A DNA stretch of 64,000 bases, from the NCBI RefSeq assembly GCF_040611135.1, contig NZ_JBEXNL010000023.1, positions 1-64,000 of the forward strand. Reading direction: 5' to 3'. A program made the translations under genes and the position numbers. The stretch is from Tsukamurella sp040611135. Its GTDB lineage: Bacteria; Actinomycetota; Actinomycetes; Mycobacteriales; Mycobacteriaceae. Below are positions 26,286-35,004 of the stretch, one piece after another (position 1 is the stretch's first letter; every line of letters starts with the position of its first letter). The notes below the pieces were generated by a model. It searched no databases and was not told the DNA's origin. It saw nothing but the letters and a program-made list of their open reading frames with translations.

Positions 26286-26885
26286 GTGTCCGCACGCACC
26301 GTCTCGACCCGCCGCACCGCCACCGCCGTCGCCGGCGCCCTGCTCGCCGCCGGCGCCCTGCTCTCGGTGTCCGCCTGCGGTGCCGGCCAGATCTCGCAGA
26401 CCGCCAACCAGGTCGCCGCGGTCAACGGCGCCAACCAGACCTTCGTGGATCAGAAGATCACGCTCACCGACGTGCACGTGCTGTACCCGGTGTCCGGCAG
26501 CCAGGGCAAGCTCGCCTTCGTCCTGACGAACCTGAACCCGCAGCAGGGCGACAAGCTCAAGGGCATCACCGACGAGAAGGGGCGCGCCGCGACCATCAGT
26601 GGCGACACCACGCTCACCGCCGGCGGCTCGCTCTACGGCACCGCCCCCGCGGGCAGCAACAGCAAGGCCGCCGACATCACGCGCCTCACGGTCACCGTCC
26701 CGGTCGACAGCACCTGGCGCCCCGGCCTCACCAGCAAGCTCTGGTTCCACCTCGAGAAGGCCGGCTCCCTGCCGATCGACGTCCCGATCGATGCGGGCGC
26801 CGCGTCGGCCAGCGCCGCGGGCATCACCGTCACGGGCGGCGAGCACGCGGGCGAGCACGGCTCGGGCGAGGGGTCCGGCCACTAG
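26286..26885 (+). CDS. lpqE: LpqE-like lipoprotein
   Basis: A 199-residue lipoprotein with signal peptide and lipobox VSAC (Cys31). The mature part is a copper-chaperone-like (PCu_AC/DUF461-type) beta domain seen in LTDVHVLYPVSGSQGKLAFVL and the TVTVPVDSTWRPG region, ending in a His/Gly-rich tail (GGEHAGEHGSGEGSGH) that might bind metal; that is inference. The GTG at 26286 follows GGAGG and gives the best signal peptide. Position between carD and radA matches lpqE (Rv3584). Confidence 0.82.
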   Translation: MSARTVSTRRTATAVAGALLAAGALLSVSACGAGQISQTANQVAAVNGANQTFVDQKITLTDVHVLYPVSGSQGKLAFVLTNLNPQQGDKLKGITDEKGRAATISGDTTLTAGGSLYGTAPAGSNSKAADITRLTVTVPVDSTWRPGLTSKLWFHLEKAGSLPIDVPIDAGAASASAAGITVTGGEHAGEHGSGEGSGH

Positions 26886-26892
26886 GCCGTCC

Positions 26893-28293
26893 ATGGCGAA
26901 AGCCAAGGTGCAGTACACCTGCACCGAGTGCGGCCACACCGTGGCCAAGTGGGTCGGCCGCTGCCCGTCGTGCGGCGCCTGGTCGACGATGGAGGAGGGC
27001 GCGGTCGCCCGTGCCGCCGGTTCCGGGCCCGCCGCCAACGTCGGGCTGACGCTCCCGAAGACCCGCGCGGTCCCGATCACGAAGATCGACCCCAACTCAA
27101 CGCGCGCGCTGCCCGTCGGCATCGGCGAGCTCGACCGGGTGCTCGGCGGCGGCATCGTCCCCGGCTCGGTGATCCTGCTGGCCGGCGAGCCGGGCGTCGG
27201 CAAGTCCACGCTGCTGCTCGAGGTGGTGCACCGCTGGGCCACGACCGGCCGCGGGAAGTCCCTGTACGTCACCGGCGAGGAGTCCGCGGGACAGGTGCGG
27301 TTGCGCGCGGAACGCACCGGGGCGCTGGATGATCGGCTGTACCTCGCGGCGGAGTCCGACCTCGGGACGGTGCTCGGCCACGTCGAGCAGATCTCGCCGA
27401 CGCTCATGGTGGTCGACTCGGTGCAGACCCTCTCGGCCTCCGGCGTCGACGGTGTCCACGGCGGCGTCACGCAGGTCCGCGCGATCACGGCCACGCTGAC
27501 CTCGCTCGCCAAGGCCTCCGGGATCGCGGTGATCCTCGTCGGCCACGTCACCAAGGACGGCGCCGTCGCCGGCCCGCGCTCGCTGGAGCACCTGGTGGAC
27601 GTCGTGCTGAGCTTCGAGGGCGACAAGCACTCCACGCTGCGCATGGTCCGGGGCATCAAGAACCGGTTCGGCGCCTCCGACGAGGTGGGCTGCTTCGAGC
27701 AGCGCGAGTCGGGCATCGTCGAGGTCACGGACCCGTCGGGCCTGTTCCTGCACCACCGCGACCAGGCCGCCGCCGGCACCGCGGTCACCGTCGGGCTCGA
27801 CGGCAAGCGGCCCATGCTCGGCGAGCTCCAGGCCCTCGTGACGCCCACTCCCCTGCCCGCGCCGCGGCGCGCGGTCTCCGGGCTCGACGGTGCCCGGGTC
27901 GCCATGATCCTCGCCGTCCTGGCCCGGCACGGCGGCATCGAGAACCTGCCGCAGAAGGACGTGTACGCGGCGACCGTCGGCGGGATGAAGATCACCGAGC
28001 CGGGTGCCGACCTGGCGCTGGCCCTCGCCGTGGCGTCCGCCGCCGTGGAGAAGGCCCTGCGGCCGAACACCGTCGTCCTCGGCGAGGTGGGCCTCGCGGG
28101 CGAGGTGCGCCGGGTCACCGGGCTCGAGCGCCGGCTCGCGGAGGCGGCCCGCCTGGGCTTCACCCACGCCATCGTCCCGCCCTCGCCCGACGGGCAGAAG
28201 CTGAAGGTCGACGGGATCCACATCGGCGAGGCGGCCACCGTCGGCGACGCCCTGCGGCTGGGCTCGCTGACCGAGGGCAGGCGCGGGCGTTAG
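26893..28293 (+). CDS. radA: DNA repair protein RadA
   Basis: RadA (Sms) is a RecA-like helicase that extends recombination intermediates. The 466-residue protein has the N-terminal zinc finger (Cys10, Cys13, Cys24, Cys27), Walker A GEPGVGKS near residue 100, the family motif IKNRFG, and a C-terminal Lon-protease-like domain (LPQKDVYAATVGGMKITEPG). It follows lpqE by seven bases and precedes disA by nine, as in mycobacteria. Confidence 0.96.
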   Translation: MAKAKVQYTCTECGHTVAKWVGRCPSCGAWSTMEEGAVARAAGSGPAANVGLTLPKTRAVPITKIDPNSTRALPVGIGELDRVLGGGIVPGSVILLAGEPGVGKSTLLLEVVHRWATTGRGKSLYVTGEESAGQVRLRAERTGALDDRLYLAAESDLGTVLGHVEQISPTLMVVDSVQTLSASGVDGVHGGVTQVRAITATLTSLAKASGIAVILVGHVTKDGAVAGPRSLEHLVDVVLSFEGDKHSTLRMVRGIKNRFGASDEVGCFEQRESGIVEVTDPSGLFLHHRDQAAAGTAVTVGLDGKRPMLGELQALVTPTPLPAPRRAVSGLDGARVAMILAVLARHGGIENLPQKDVYAATVGGMKITEPGADLALALAVASAAVEKALRPNTVVLGEVGLAGEVRRVTGLERRLAEAARLGFTHAIVPPSPDGQKLKVDGIHIGEAATVGDALRLGSLTEGRRGR

Positions 28294-28302
28294 CCTTACG
28301 GC

Positions 28303-29391
28303 ATGGACCACACCAATCTCGGCGGCGACGCGTTCGCCGGGAACGCGCCGCTGCGCGACACCGTGATCCGGATGGCCCCCGGAACCCCCCTCCGCGACGG
28401 CCTCGAGCGGATCCTCCGCGGCCGCACCGGCGCGCTCATCGTGCTCGGCTACGACGACGCCGTGGAGAAGATCTGCGACGGCGGCTTCCACCTCGACGTC
28501 GAGTTCGCGCCCACCCGCCTGCGGGAGCTGGCGAAGATGGACGGCGCGGTCGTGCTCTCCACCGACGGCTCCCGCATCGTGCGCGCCAATGTCCAGCTCA
28601 TGCCGGATCCGGCGATCCCCACCCAGGAATCCGGCACGCGGCACCGCTCGGCCGAGCGCGCCGCGATCCAGACCGGCTACCCCGTGATCTCGGTGAGCGC
28701 GTCGATGTCGATCGTGCACGCCTACGTGGGCGGCGTCCGGCACCTGGTCGACGACGCCGCGCCGATCCTCTCGCGCGCCAACCTGGCCATCGCGACGCTG
28801 GAGCGGTACGCGCACCGCCTCGACGAGGTCCTCGCGCAGCTCTCGCGCGCCGAGATCGAGGACGTCGTGACGGTGCGCGAGGTCTCCCACGTGGTCCAGC
28901 GACTGGAGTTGGTGCGGCGGCTCGCGATCGAGATCGAGCAGCACGTGCTGGAGCTGGGCACCTCGGGGCGGCAGATCGTGCTGCAGCTGGAGGACCTGCT
29001 GGGCGACGCGCTATCCCTGCGCGAGCCCGTGCTCCGCGACTACCTTCCGGGCGGCGACGCGGCGGTCGACGCCGCCGTCGCACGGGTGGACGCGCTCACC
29101 GACGCCGACCTGTTGGACCTGCCCACGATCGCTGCGGCCCTGGGCTTCTCGGGCACCGTCGAGGCGCAGGACGGGCCCGTGTCACCGCGCGGCTTCCGGC
29201 TGCTCGGGTCGGTGCCGCGGCTGCGCGCCGCGCAGGTCGAGTCGCTGGTCGGCACCTTCGGCTCCTTGCAGACGCTGCTCGCCGCCTCCGCTGCGGATCT
29301 GCAGGCAGTCCCCGGTATCGGGTCCGACGGTGCGCGGCAGGCCCGCGAGGGCCTCTCCCGCCTCGCCGAGGCCTCGGTCGAGCGGTTCTAG
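28303..29391 (+). CDS. disA: DNA integrity scanning diadenylate cyclase DisA
   Basis: DisA makes c-di-AMP from two ATP and slides on DNA, pausing at branched structures. The 362-residue protein has an N-terminal DAC domain with DGA at residues 80-82 and RHR at 113-115, a helical spine, and a C-terminal helix-hairpin-helix region (AVPGIGSDGARQAREGL). It is the last gene of lpqE-radA-disA and converges with the next gene ten bases away. Confidence 0.96.
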   Translation: MDHTNLGGDAFAGNAPLRDTVIRMAPGTPLRDGLERILRGRTGALIVLGYDDAVEKICDGGFHLDVEFAPTRLRELAKMDGAVVLSTDGSRIVRANVQLMPDPAIPTQESGTRHRSAERAAIQTGYPVISVSASMSIVHAYVGGVRHLVDDAAPILSRANLAIATLERYAHRLDEVLAQLSRAEIEDVVTVREVSHVVQRLELVRRLAIEIEQHVLELGTSGRQIVLQLEDLLGDALSLREPVLRDYLPGGDAAVDAAVARVDALTDADLLDLPTIAAALGFSGTVEAQDGPVSPRGFRLLGSVPRLRAAQVESLVGTFGSLQTLLAASAADLQAVPGIGSDGARQAREGLSRLAEASVERF

Positions 29392-29400
29392 GGCCGTTCG

Positions 29401-30186
29401 TCAGTTGCCGCCGGTGCCCGTCGCGGGCGCCGGAGCGGCGCGGACGACGTTGAAGGTCACCGGGGCGCTGCGCTTGGCACCGAGCTGAGCGACCACCTGG
29501 TACGCACCGGGGGCCACGGGGACGCGCTGCGCCTGGCAGCCGGGCGCCGACGTGGTGCCCGCCCACTGCAGCTTGTAACGCAGCTGCTGGCCGGGCTGCA
29601 GGACCTCGTTCTTGATCTCGGGCTGGAAGGTGCAGTCGAAGTTCGACCACAGTTGCTTCGAGCCGTCGAGGGTGAGCACGATCAGCTGTTGCTGGCCGGT
29701 GCCGATATCGCGTGAGCAGGGCACCGAGCCCGCGTTGGTCACCGTCGCCTCGAAGGTCGGCTGCTCACCGAGCGTGTACGTCGCCTTGTCCGCGCCGACG
29801 ACGACGGAGATGTTGGCGTCGGGGCACGGCGCGCCGGCCACGACCGCACCCGGCGTGGGTACGCCCCCACCCGACGGGTTCGCAGCGGACGACGCCGATC
29901 CGGACGCGCTCGCGCTGCCCGACGCGCCGCCGCCGGCCCCGCCGCCTCCGCCGGCGTTGTTCGCGGCCGAGGGGTCGGCACCGTCGGGCGCTTGGGACGG
30001 GGGCAGAGCGCCGGTGGTGGCCGGCGCGGACGACGAGGCGGACGCGTTCTGCGACGAATCCTTGCCGCCGCCGACGAACACGATCAGCAGCACCACCACG
30101 ACCACGGCGAGCAGCGCCACGACGGCGGCCAGCACGCGGCGACGCCAGTAGATCTCGGGCGGCAGGGGTCCGTTGGGTTCAAGCAC
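29401..30186 (-). CDS. Membrane-anchored protein with Ser/Gly-rich linker (Rv3587c-like)
   Basis: A 261-residue protein: cytoplasmic head, one membrane helix near residues 16-40, a long Ala/Ser/Gly-rich linker to about residue 115, and an extracytoplasmic beta-sandwich domain with cysteines in APCPDAN, PCSRDIG, FDCTFQ and GCQAQ that probably form two disulfides. Domain type and position between disA and canB match the conserved mycobacterial protein Rv3587c. Function unknown; an envelope role is inferred. Confidence 0.8.
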   Translation of the reverse strand: MLEPNGPLPPEIYWRRRVLAAVVALLAVVVVVLLIVFVGGGKDSSQNASASSSAPATTGALPPSQAPDGADPSAANNAGGGGGAGGGASGSASASGSASSAANPSGGGVPTPGAVVAGAPCPDANISVVVGADKATYTLGEQPTFEATVTNAGSVPCSRDIGTGQQQLIVLTLDGSKQLWSNFDCTFQPEIKNEVLQPGQQLRYKLQWAGTTSAPGCQAQRVPVAPGAYQVVAQLGAKRSAPVTFNVVRAAPAPATGTGGN

Positions 30187-30257
30187 GGTTCAACGGTAGC
30201 GTTTCCCCGGCCTCATGCCGCTGACCTGCGGCGGCGTGTCACGAATCGGACTTTCGA

Positions 30258-30911
30258 TCAGGCCGGACGGACCGCCTGGAACGGTGACGTCGCGGCCTCG
30301 CCGATGTCGCCGACGGAGCCGCGCAGGTGCACCTTGCCCTCGGCGAGCTCGTAGGTGAGGCCGACGATGGCCACGCGGCCCTCCTCGACGCCCTTGGCGA
30401 TGATCCGCGAGCGCTCCATGAGCAGCCACCCCGTCTCCATGACGTGCTGCGCGGTGATGTCGTTGACATCCGACAGTCCCTCGCGACGGCCCGCCAGCAC
30501 CGACGGCGTCAGCCGCTCGACGATGTCACGGATGTACCCCGGCGGCATGGTGCCGGTGTCGATGGAGTTCACGGTGGCCGCGACGGCACCGCAGCTGTCG
30601 TGACCCAGGATCGCGATGAGCGGCACCTTGAGCACCTCGATGGCGTACTCGATGGACCCGAGCACGGCGGCGTCGATGATGTGACCGGCGGTGCGGACGA
30701 CGAACATGTCGCCGAGGCCCTGATCGAAGATCACCTCGGCCGCGACGCGCGAGTCGCCGCAGCCGAACAGCACCGCGGTCGGCTGCTGGCCGCCCGCGAG
30801 CTCGGCCACGCGGGTGTGCCCCTGGTTGGGATGCTCGGGCGTGCCCTCGACGAAGCGCCGGTTGCCGTCACGAAGTGCGCGCCAGGCGCCGGGGGGAGTT
30901 GAAGTGGGCAT
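30258..30911 (-). CDS. canB: Beta-class carbonic anhydrase
   Basis: This 217-residue enzyme interconverts CO2 and bicarbonate. Zinc ligands are Cys51, His104 and Cys107 (FGCGDSR and GHDSCGA), with the Asp53-Arg55 dyad in place. The ATG at 30911 is six bases after a CATTAT -10, so the transcript is probably leaderless. mutY starts divergently from a promoter sharing the same few bases. It corresponds to Rv3588c. Confidence 0.95.
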   Translation of the reverse strand: MPTSTPPGAWRALRDGNRRFVEGTPEHPNQGHTRVAELAGGQQPTAVLFGCGDSRVAAEVIFDQGLGDMFVVRTAGHIIDAAVLGSIEYAIEVLKVPLIAILGHDSCGAVAATVNSIDTGTMPPGYIRDIVERLTPSVLAGRREGLSDVNDITAQHVMETGWLLMERSRIIAKGVEEGRVAIVGLTYELAEGKVHLRGSVGDIGEAATSPFQAVRPA

Positions 30912-30916
30912 GGGTC

Positions 30917-30923
30917 CATAATG
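30917..30923. promoter_or_regulatory. Overlapping divergent -10 elements of canB and mutY
   Basis: The bases CCATAATG read CATAAT toward mutY and CATTAT toward canB. Each -10 would start a leaderless transcript: seven bases on to GTG 30930 on the plus strand, six bases to ATG 30911 on the minus strand. No clear -35 is seen on either side. Confidence 0.55.
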
Positions 30924-30929
30924 CACCTC

Positions 30930-31841
30930 GTGACTCCCCTTCGAGACAGCAGGCGAGATTCTGTCCCGGATTTCACACGGGTGCTCGCGTGGTTCGACGC
31001 CGCCGAACGCGATCTGCCGTGGCGCCGGGCCGGGACGAGCCCGTGGGCGATCCTCGTCAGCGAGGTGATGCTGCAGCAGACGCCCGTGGTGCGGGTCGAG
31101 CCGGTGTGGCACGCATGGCTGCGGCGCTGGCCCACGCCCGCCGACCTGGCCGCCGCCACCGGCGCCGACGCGGTCCGCGCGTGGGGCAAGCTCGGCTACC
31201 CGCGCCGGGCGATGCGGTTGCACGCCTGCGCACAGGCCCTCGTCGAGCGGTGGGACGGTGCCGTGCCGCGCACCGTCGACGATCTGCTGTCGCTGCCCGG
31301 CGTCGGCGACTACACCGCGCGTGCCGTGGCCTGCTTCGCCTTCGGCCAGGACGTCCCCGTCGTCGACATCAACGTCCGGCGGGTCCTCGCGCGAGCGGTC
31401 GACGGGGAGTCCGACGCGGCGGCGCCGTCCGCCCAGCGCGACCTTCCGGCCGCGGTCGCGGTCCTCGCGACCGTCCCGCCCGAGCAGCGGCCGCGACTGT
31501 CCGCCGCGCTGATGGAGCTCGGCGCGCTGGTCTGCAGCGCCCGCTCGCCGCGCTGCGGCGACTGCCCGATCAGCGCCGATTGCGCCTGGCTGAGGGCAGG
31601 CGCACCGTCGGGCACCGTGGCGCCGCGGAAGGTCCAGAAGTACGAGGGCACGGACCGGCAGGCCCGCGGACGGCTGCTCGACGTCCTTCGGGGCGCCGAC
31701 GGTGCCGTCCCCCGCGCGCGCCTCGACCTGGCATGGGAGCGCGATCCCGCACAGCGGGACCGGGCGCTGGATTCGCTGCTGGTCGACGGGCTGATCGAGC
31801 AGACGGTCGACGGTCGGTTCGCGCTGGCGGGCGAAGCGTGA
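30930..31841 (+). CDS. mutY: A/G-specific adenine glycosylase
   Basis: MutY removes adenine mispaired with 8-oxoguanine. The 303-residue protein has the catalytic Glu in SEVMLQQT (residue 45), the helix-hairpin-helix GVGDYTARAVACFAFGQD with the catalytic Asp shortly after, and a four-cysteine iron-sulfur loop (CSARSPRCGDCPISADC). As in mycobacteria it lacks a full NUDIX-like C-terminal domain. GTG 30930 suits the overlapping promoter; ATG 30921 is the alternative. Its neighbour canB is divergent. Confidence 0.94.
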   Translation: MTPLRDSRRDSVPDFTRVLAWFDAAERDLPWRRAGTSPWAILVSEVMLQQTPVVRVEPVWHAWLRRWPTPADLAAATGADAVRAWGKLGYPRRAMRLHACAQALVERWDGAVPRTVDDLLSLPGVGDYTARAVACFAFGQDVPVVDINVRRVLARAVDGESDAAAPSAQRDLPAAVAVLATVPPEQRPRLSAALMELGALVCSARSPRCGDCPISADCAWLRAGAPSGTVAPRKVQKYEGTDRQARGRLLDVLRGADGAVPRARLDLAWERDPAQRDRALDSLLVDGLIEQTVDGRFALAGEA

Positions 31842-31922
31842 AATTTCTATTCACTGGTGTAGGAACTAGCGATAGATTGCCCGCCGGCATCGTCACGCCG
31901 GCGCAGGCGCGCGAGAGCTACG

Positions 31923-31944
31923 GTCGCGGGGCGCGCTCCGCGAC
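31923..31944 (+). terminator. Stem-loop after mutY
   Basis: GTCGCGG and CCGCGAC pair around an eight-base loop in the 120-base gap between mutY and the SDR gene. No T-run follows, as is usual in this group. Confidence 0.45.
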
Positions 31945-31964
31945 CGCCTCGTAGGCTGGCGCCC

Positions 31965-32801
31965 ATGACCACCTACATCGTCACCGGGGCCAACGGCGGG
32001 CTCGGCGAGGTCGTGACCCGCCGCCTCGCTGCGGACGGCCGCGTCGTGATGGCCTGCCGCGACGTCGAGGGCGCCCGCACGATCGCCGACCGGATCGACG
32101 GCGACGTCACCGTCGAGGCCCTGGACCTGGCCGACCTGGACTCCGTGCGCGCGTTCGCGGACCGCACCGGCGAGTTCGACGTGCTCGTCAACAACGCGGG
32201 GCTGATGAACATCCCGCTGCGCCGCACGAAGCAGGGCTTCGAGATGCAGTTCGGCGTGAACCACCTCGGCCACTTCGCCCTCACCGGCCTGCTCCTCGAC
32301 CGGATGCGGGACCGCGTGGTCGCCGTCTCGTCGGTGGCGCACCGGCAGAACTACCGCTGGCGCATGGACGACCCGAACTATCGCAGCCGGAAGTACCTGC
32401 GCACCGAGGCGTACGGGCAGAGCAAGCTCGCGAACATGATGTTCGCACGGGAGCTGCAGCGCCGGTTCGAGGTCGCCGGGTCCGACAAGCGGGCGTACTA
32501 CGTGCACCCGGGGGTGTCGCCCACCGGCCTGTTCGCCCGCACTGACACGCCGCTGGACCTGGTGCTCAAGCCCGCCGTGGCGCTGCTCAACAACCCGCCG
32601 GAGCGGGCCGCGCAGTCGTTGATCCTCGCCGCCACCGACCGCGACCTCGACCCGCACCCGTGGTGGGGCCCGACGGAGCTGTTCCAGTCCCGCGGCAAGG
32701 TCGGCAAATGCTCCACGACCGCCGTGTCCAAGGACAAGGCCAAGTGGGCCGAGCTGTGGGACGTGTCGGAGAAGCTGACGGGCGTCACCTACGTGGTCTG
32801 A
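31965..32801 (+). CDS. Short-chain dehydrogenase/reductase
   Basis: A 278-residue Rossmann oxidoreductase with the nucleotide motif TGANGGLG (residues 7-14), NNAG near 78, the catalytic Ser in VVAVSSVAH and the YxxxK pair in AYGQSKLANMMF. The insertion between strands and the length resemble the retinol-dehydrogenase-like group in mycobacteria. Substrate unknown. The unusual C-terminus (GKVGKCSTTAVSKDKAKWAEL) is typical of that group. It stands alone with its own gap on both sides. Confidence 0.88.
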   Translation: MTTYIVTGANGGLGEVVTRRLAADGRVVMACRDVEGARTIADRIDGDVTVEALDLADLDSVRAFADRTGEFDVLVNNAGLMNIPLRRTKQGFEMQFGVNHLGHFALTGLLLDRMRDRVVAVSSVAHRQNYRWRMDDPNYRSRKYLRTEAYGQSKLANMMFARELQRRFEVAGSDKRAYYVHPGVSPTGLFARTDTPLDLVLKPAVALLNNPPERAAQSLILAATDRDLDPHPWWGPTELFQSRGKVGKCSTTAVSKDKAKWAELWDVSEKLTGVTYVV

Positions 32802-32843
32802 CTTGTCGGCCCTCCTCGCTACCGTGTGCGCGAGGGGGAGGAA

Positions 32844-33632
32844 ATGACGGAATTCAGCGATCCGGGGCGACTCGTCCCGCGGCGCGTCGCACTCGCCGGT
32901 GACTGGCACGGCAACACCCGATGGGCCGTGCACGTTCTGGACGAGGCCGCCCGCCGGGGTTGTGACGTGGTGGTACACCTGGGTGATTTCGGGCTCTGGC
33001 CGGGGCGCGACGGTGCGCGGTACCTCGCCGATCTCGATCAGCACCTGCAGCGGCTCGGCCTCGCTCTGTTCTGGGTGGACGGCAATCACGACGACCACGG
33101 CGCCCTCGCAGCACTTCCGCTGACCGACAGGGTCCACGTCGTCTCGTCGCGCATCGTGCACCTACCGCGCGGATTCCGGTGGGCGTGGCACGGTCGTACC
33201 TGGCTGGCCATCGGCGGCGCGGTGTCGATCGACAGGAACTCACGCATTCCGACGCGGTCGTGGTGGTCGCAGGAGGCCGTCAGCGATGCCGATGTGGCCG
33301 CGTGCCTCGCCGGCGGCCCGGCCGACGTGATCGTCGCGCACGACGCACCGTCCGGCGTGCCGACCGTCGAGGCGCTGGTGGGTGATCCGGTGTGGAACCT
33401 CCCGCCGGACATCGAGGCCGATTCCGCCGCGAACCGCCGCCGCCTGCGCGAGGTGGTCGACGCGGTCCGGCCGCAGAAGCTGTATCACGGGCACTACCAC
33501 GTCGCCTACCACGAGCCCCTCGTGCTCGCCGACGGCCACGACGTCGCCGTCACCGGACTCGACTGCGACGGAACGTCATTGGACGGCAATCTGCTGGTCC
33601 TGCCCGCCGAGCCCTCAAGGGGATCCCGATGA
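32844..33632 (+). CDS. Calcineurin-like metallophosphoesterase
   Basis: A 262-residue phosphoesterase with all five metallophosphoesterase blocks: GDWHGN, LGDFG, DGNHDD, VAHDAPSG and GHYHVAYH. These bind two metals and hydrolyse phosphoesters or phosphoanhydrides. It overlaps the ADP-ribosylglycohydrolase gene (ATGA). Some relatives hydrolyse ADP-ribose, so I infer that the pair acts in turn: release of ADP-ribose, then its breakdown. Nothing in the sequence proves that substrate. ATG 32844 is chosen because GGGAGG precedes it; GTG 32826 lies directly behind a -10-like TACCGT. Confidence 0.85.
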   Translation: MTEFSDPGRLVPRRVALAGDWHGNTRWAVHVLDEAARRGCDVVVHLGDFGLWPGRDGARYLADLDQHLQRLGLALFWVDGNHDDHGALAALPLTDRVHVVSSRIVHLPRGFRWAWHGRTWLAIGGAVSIDRNSRIPTRSWWSQEAVSDADVAACLAGGPADVIVAHDAPSGVPTVEALVGDPVWNLPPDIEADSAANRRRLREVVDAVRPQKLYHGHYHVAYHEPLVLADGHDVAVTGLDCDGTSLDGNLLVLPAEPSRGSR

Positions 33633-34558
33633 ACTACCGAAACGCATTGATCGGCCTGGCCGCGGGCGACGCCTGGGGGTATCAGGTGGAGTTCACGTCG
33701 TACTCGCGGATGGGCGGCGCCGTCGCGCCACCCACCGGCACGTGGGTGATCAGTGACGATACGCAGATGACGCTGGCCCTCGAAGATGCTCTCCAGCCCG
33801 GGCAGTCGGTGGCCGAGGCCACCGCGGCGATCGTGCGGGAGTTCAGCGCGTGGGCCCGTTCGCCGCTCAACGACCGCGCGCCCGGCAACACCTGCATGGG
33901 GTCGATCCGCAACCTCGACGCGGGCAGGCAGTGGTTCGAGCCGGGCGGGGCGATCGAGTCCGCGGGATGCGGCGCCGTGATGCGGCTCCTGCCTGCCACG
34001 ACGGACGACGATCGCTGGGTCGGACTGACGACCCTGCAGGCGGTGATCACGCACCGGCACCCGCTCGCGGTGATCTCGGCCCTCGTCCTCGCCGACGCCG
34101 TCCGGCGACCCGAGGGGCGGTTCCTCGCCCGGGGCATCGAGCTGATCGACGCGATCAGCGACGGCGGCTGGCCCGGCCTCTCCGAGCCGTGCCTCGCGGA
34201 GGTGTTGGCGCCCTTGCTGATCGACATCCCCTCGTGGATCGCCTCCGAGGCTCCCACGCTGCGCAACCATCTGGTCGCAGCGCAGGGCCGTCTCGCGCGC
34301 GGGGCCGACGGTGACCCGTGCGCCGGCGTCGGCGAGGGCTGGGACGCCGGTACCGCCACGGCGCTGGCTCTCATGGTCGCCGATGCTCCGCTGTCGCCGT
34401 TCGCGGCCCTGCAGTGGGCCGCCACGTCCAACGGCGATTCGGACTCCATCGCCGCGATGGCCGGAATGCTGATCGGAGCCGGTGCCGACTCCCCCACGTT
34501 CTGGGGAGACGCGGGCGTCTCGCCGACCTTCGAGCCCGAGTACCGACCGCGCCTCTAA
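33629..34558 (+). CDS. ADP-ribosylglycohydrolase (DraG/ARH family)
   Basis: A 309-residue all-helical hydrolase that removes ADP-ribose from a protein or nucleic acid. The two-magnesium site is visible: GLAAGDAWGYQVEF, SDDTQMTLAL (residues 42-51) and NGDSDSIAAMAGM near the end. The C-terminus ends PTFEPEYRPRL. Its ATG overlaps the phosphoesterase stop, indicating coupled translation. A gap of 47 bases with an operator-bearing promoter separates it from the next gene. Confidence 0.9.
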   Translation: MNYRNALIGLAAGDAWGYQVEFTSYSRMGGAVAPPTGTWVISDDTQMTLALEDALQPGQSVAEATAAIVREFSAWARSPLNDRAPGNTCMGSIRNLDAGRQWFEPGGAIESAGCGAVMRLLPATTDDDRWVGLTTLQAVITHRHPLAVISALVLADAVRRPEGRFLARGIELIDAISDGGWPGLSEPCLAEVLAPLLIDIPSWIASEAPTLRNHLVAAQGRLARGADGDPCAGVGEGWDAGTATALALMVADAPLSPFAALQWAATSNGDSDSIAAMAGMLIGAGADSPTFWGDAGVSPTFEPEYRPRL

Positions 34559-34563
34559 TAGTC

Positions 34564-34600
34564 CGCAGTTATTGCGGATACGCAGTTGCTGCGCTACGGT
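34564..34600 (+). promoter_or_regulatory. Promoter with tandem CGCA-N5-TGCG operators
   Basis: CGCAGTTATTGCG (34564-34576) and CGCAGTTGCTGCG (34581-34593) are two palindromes 17 bases apart. The first overlaps a -35 (TTGCGG, 34572-34577) and the second fills the 17-base spacer up to the -10 TACGGT (34595-34600). The transcript would start at the ATG at 34606. Confidence 0.75.
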
Positions 34601-34605
34601 GAATC

Positions 34606-34971
34606 ATGCCCCCCGAACGCGACGCCCTGGAGCGGATCCGCCGCCTGCTCGCCGCGGCAGCGGAGGAGCCGGACGCCGAGGCGCTGCCCCATCTCCGCGA
34701 GGCCGCTGACGAACTGACGATGCTGATCGACGAGACCATGGCGCGCGCGGTGGTGGACGACGGAGCATCGCTCCGCGCGGCCGGTGCCACCGCGGGCCTC
34801 ACGGAGAACGCCGTCGGGCCGCGCCTCGCTCGCACGAAGACCCTGGGCGGCTACGCGAATGATGCCGGCCGCGTGACGGCCGCCGGCGTCGAGCGGGCCC
34901 GCTACGACAAGGAACGGGGCGAGCCCGCCCCGGCTCCCCCGCTGCGATTCACACCACGCCGCAGGAAATGA
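34606..34971 (+). CDS. Small putative HTH protein
   Basis: I do not recognise this 121-residue protein. The first half is a run of charged helices (ERIRRLLAAAAEEPDAEALP). A middle segment, DDGASLRAAGATAGLTENAV followed by GPRLARTK, has the spacing of a helix-turn-helix, and the tail is basic and Pro-rich (PAPAPPLRFTPRRRK). The leaderless promoter just upstream carries two identical-type operators, which fits an autoregulator. VWA and GIY-YIG genes follow 33 bases on in the same direction. Confidence 0.65.
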   Translation: MPPERDALERIRRLLAAAAEEPDAEALPHLREAADELTMLIDETMARAVVDDGASLRAAGATAGLTENAVGPRLARTKTLGGYANDAGRVTAAGVERARYDKERGEPAPAPPLRFTPRRRK

Positions 34972-35004
34972 CCCTTCATCACCTGAAGAAACAGGGGGGA
35001 CACC

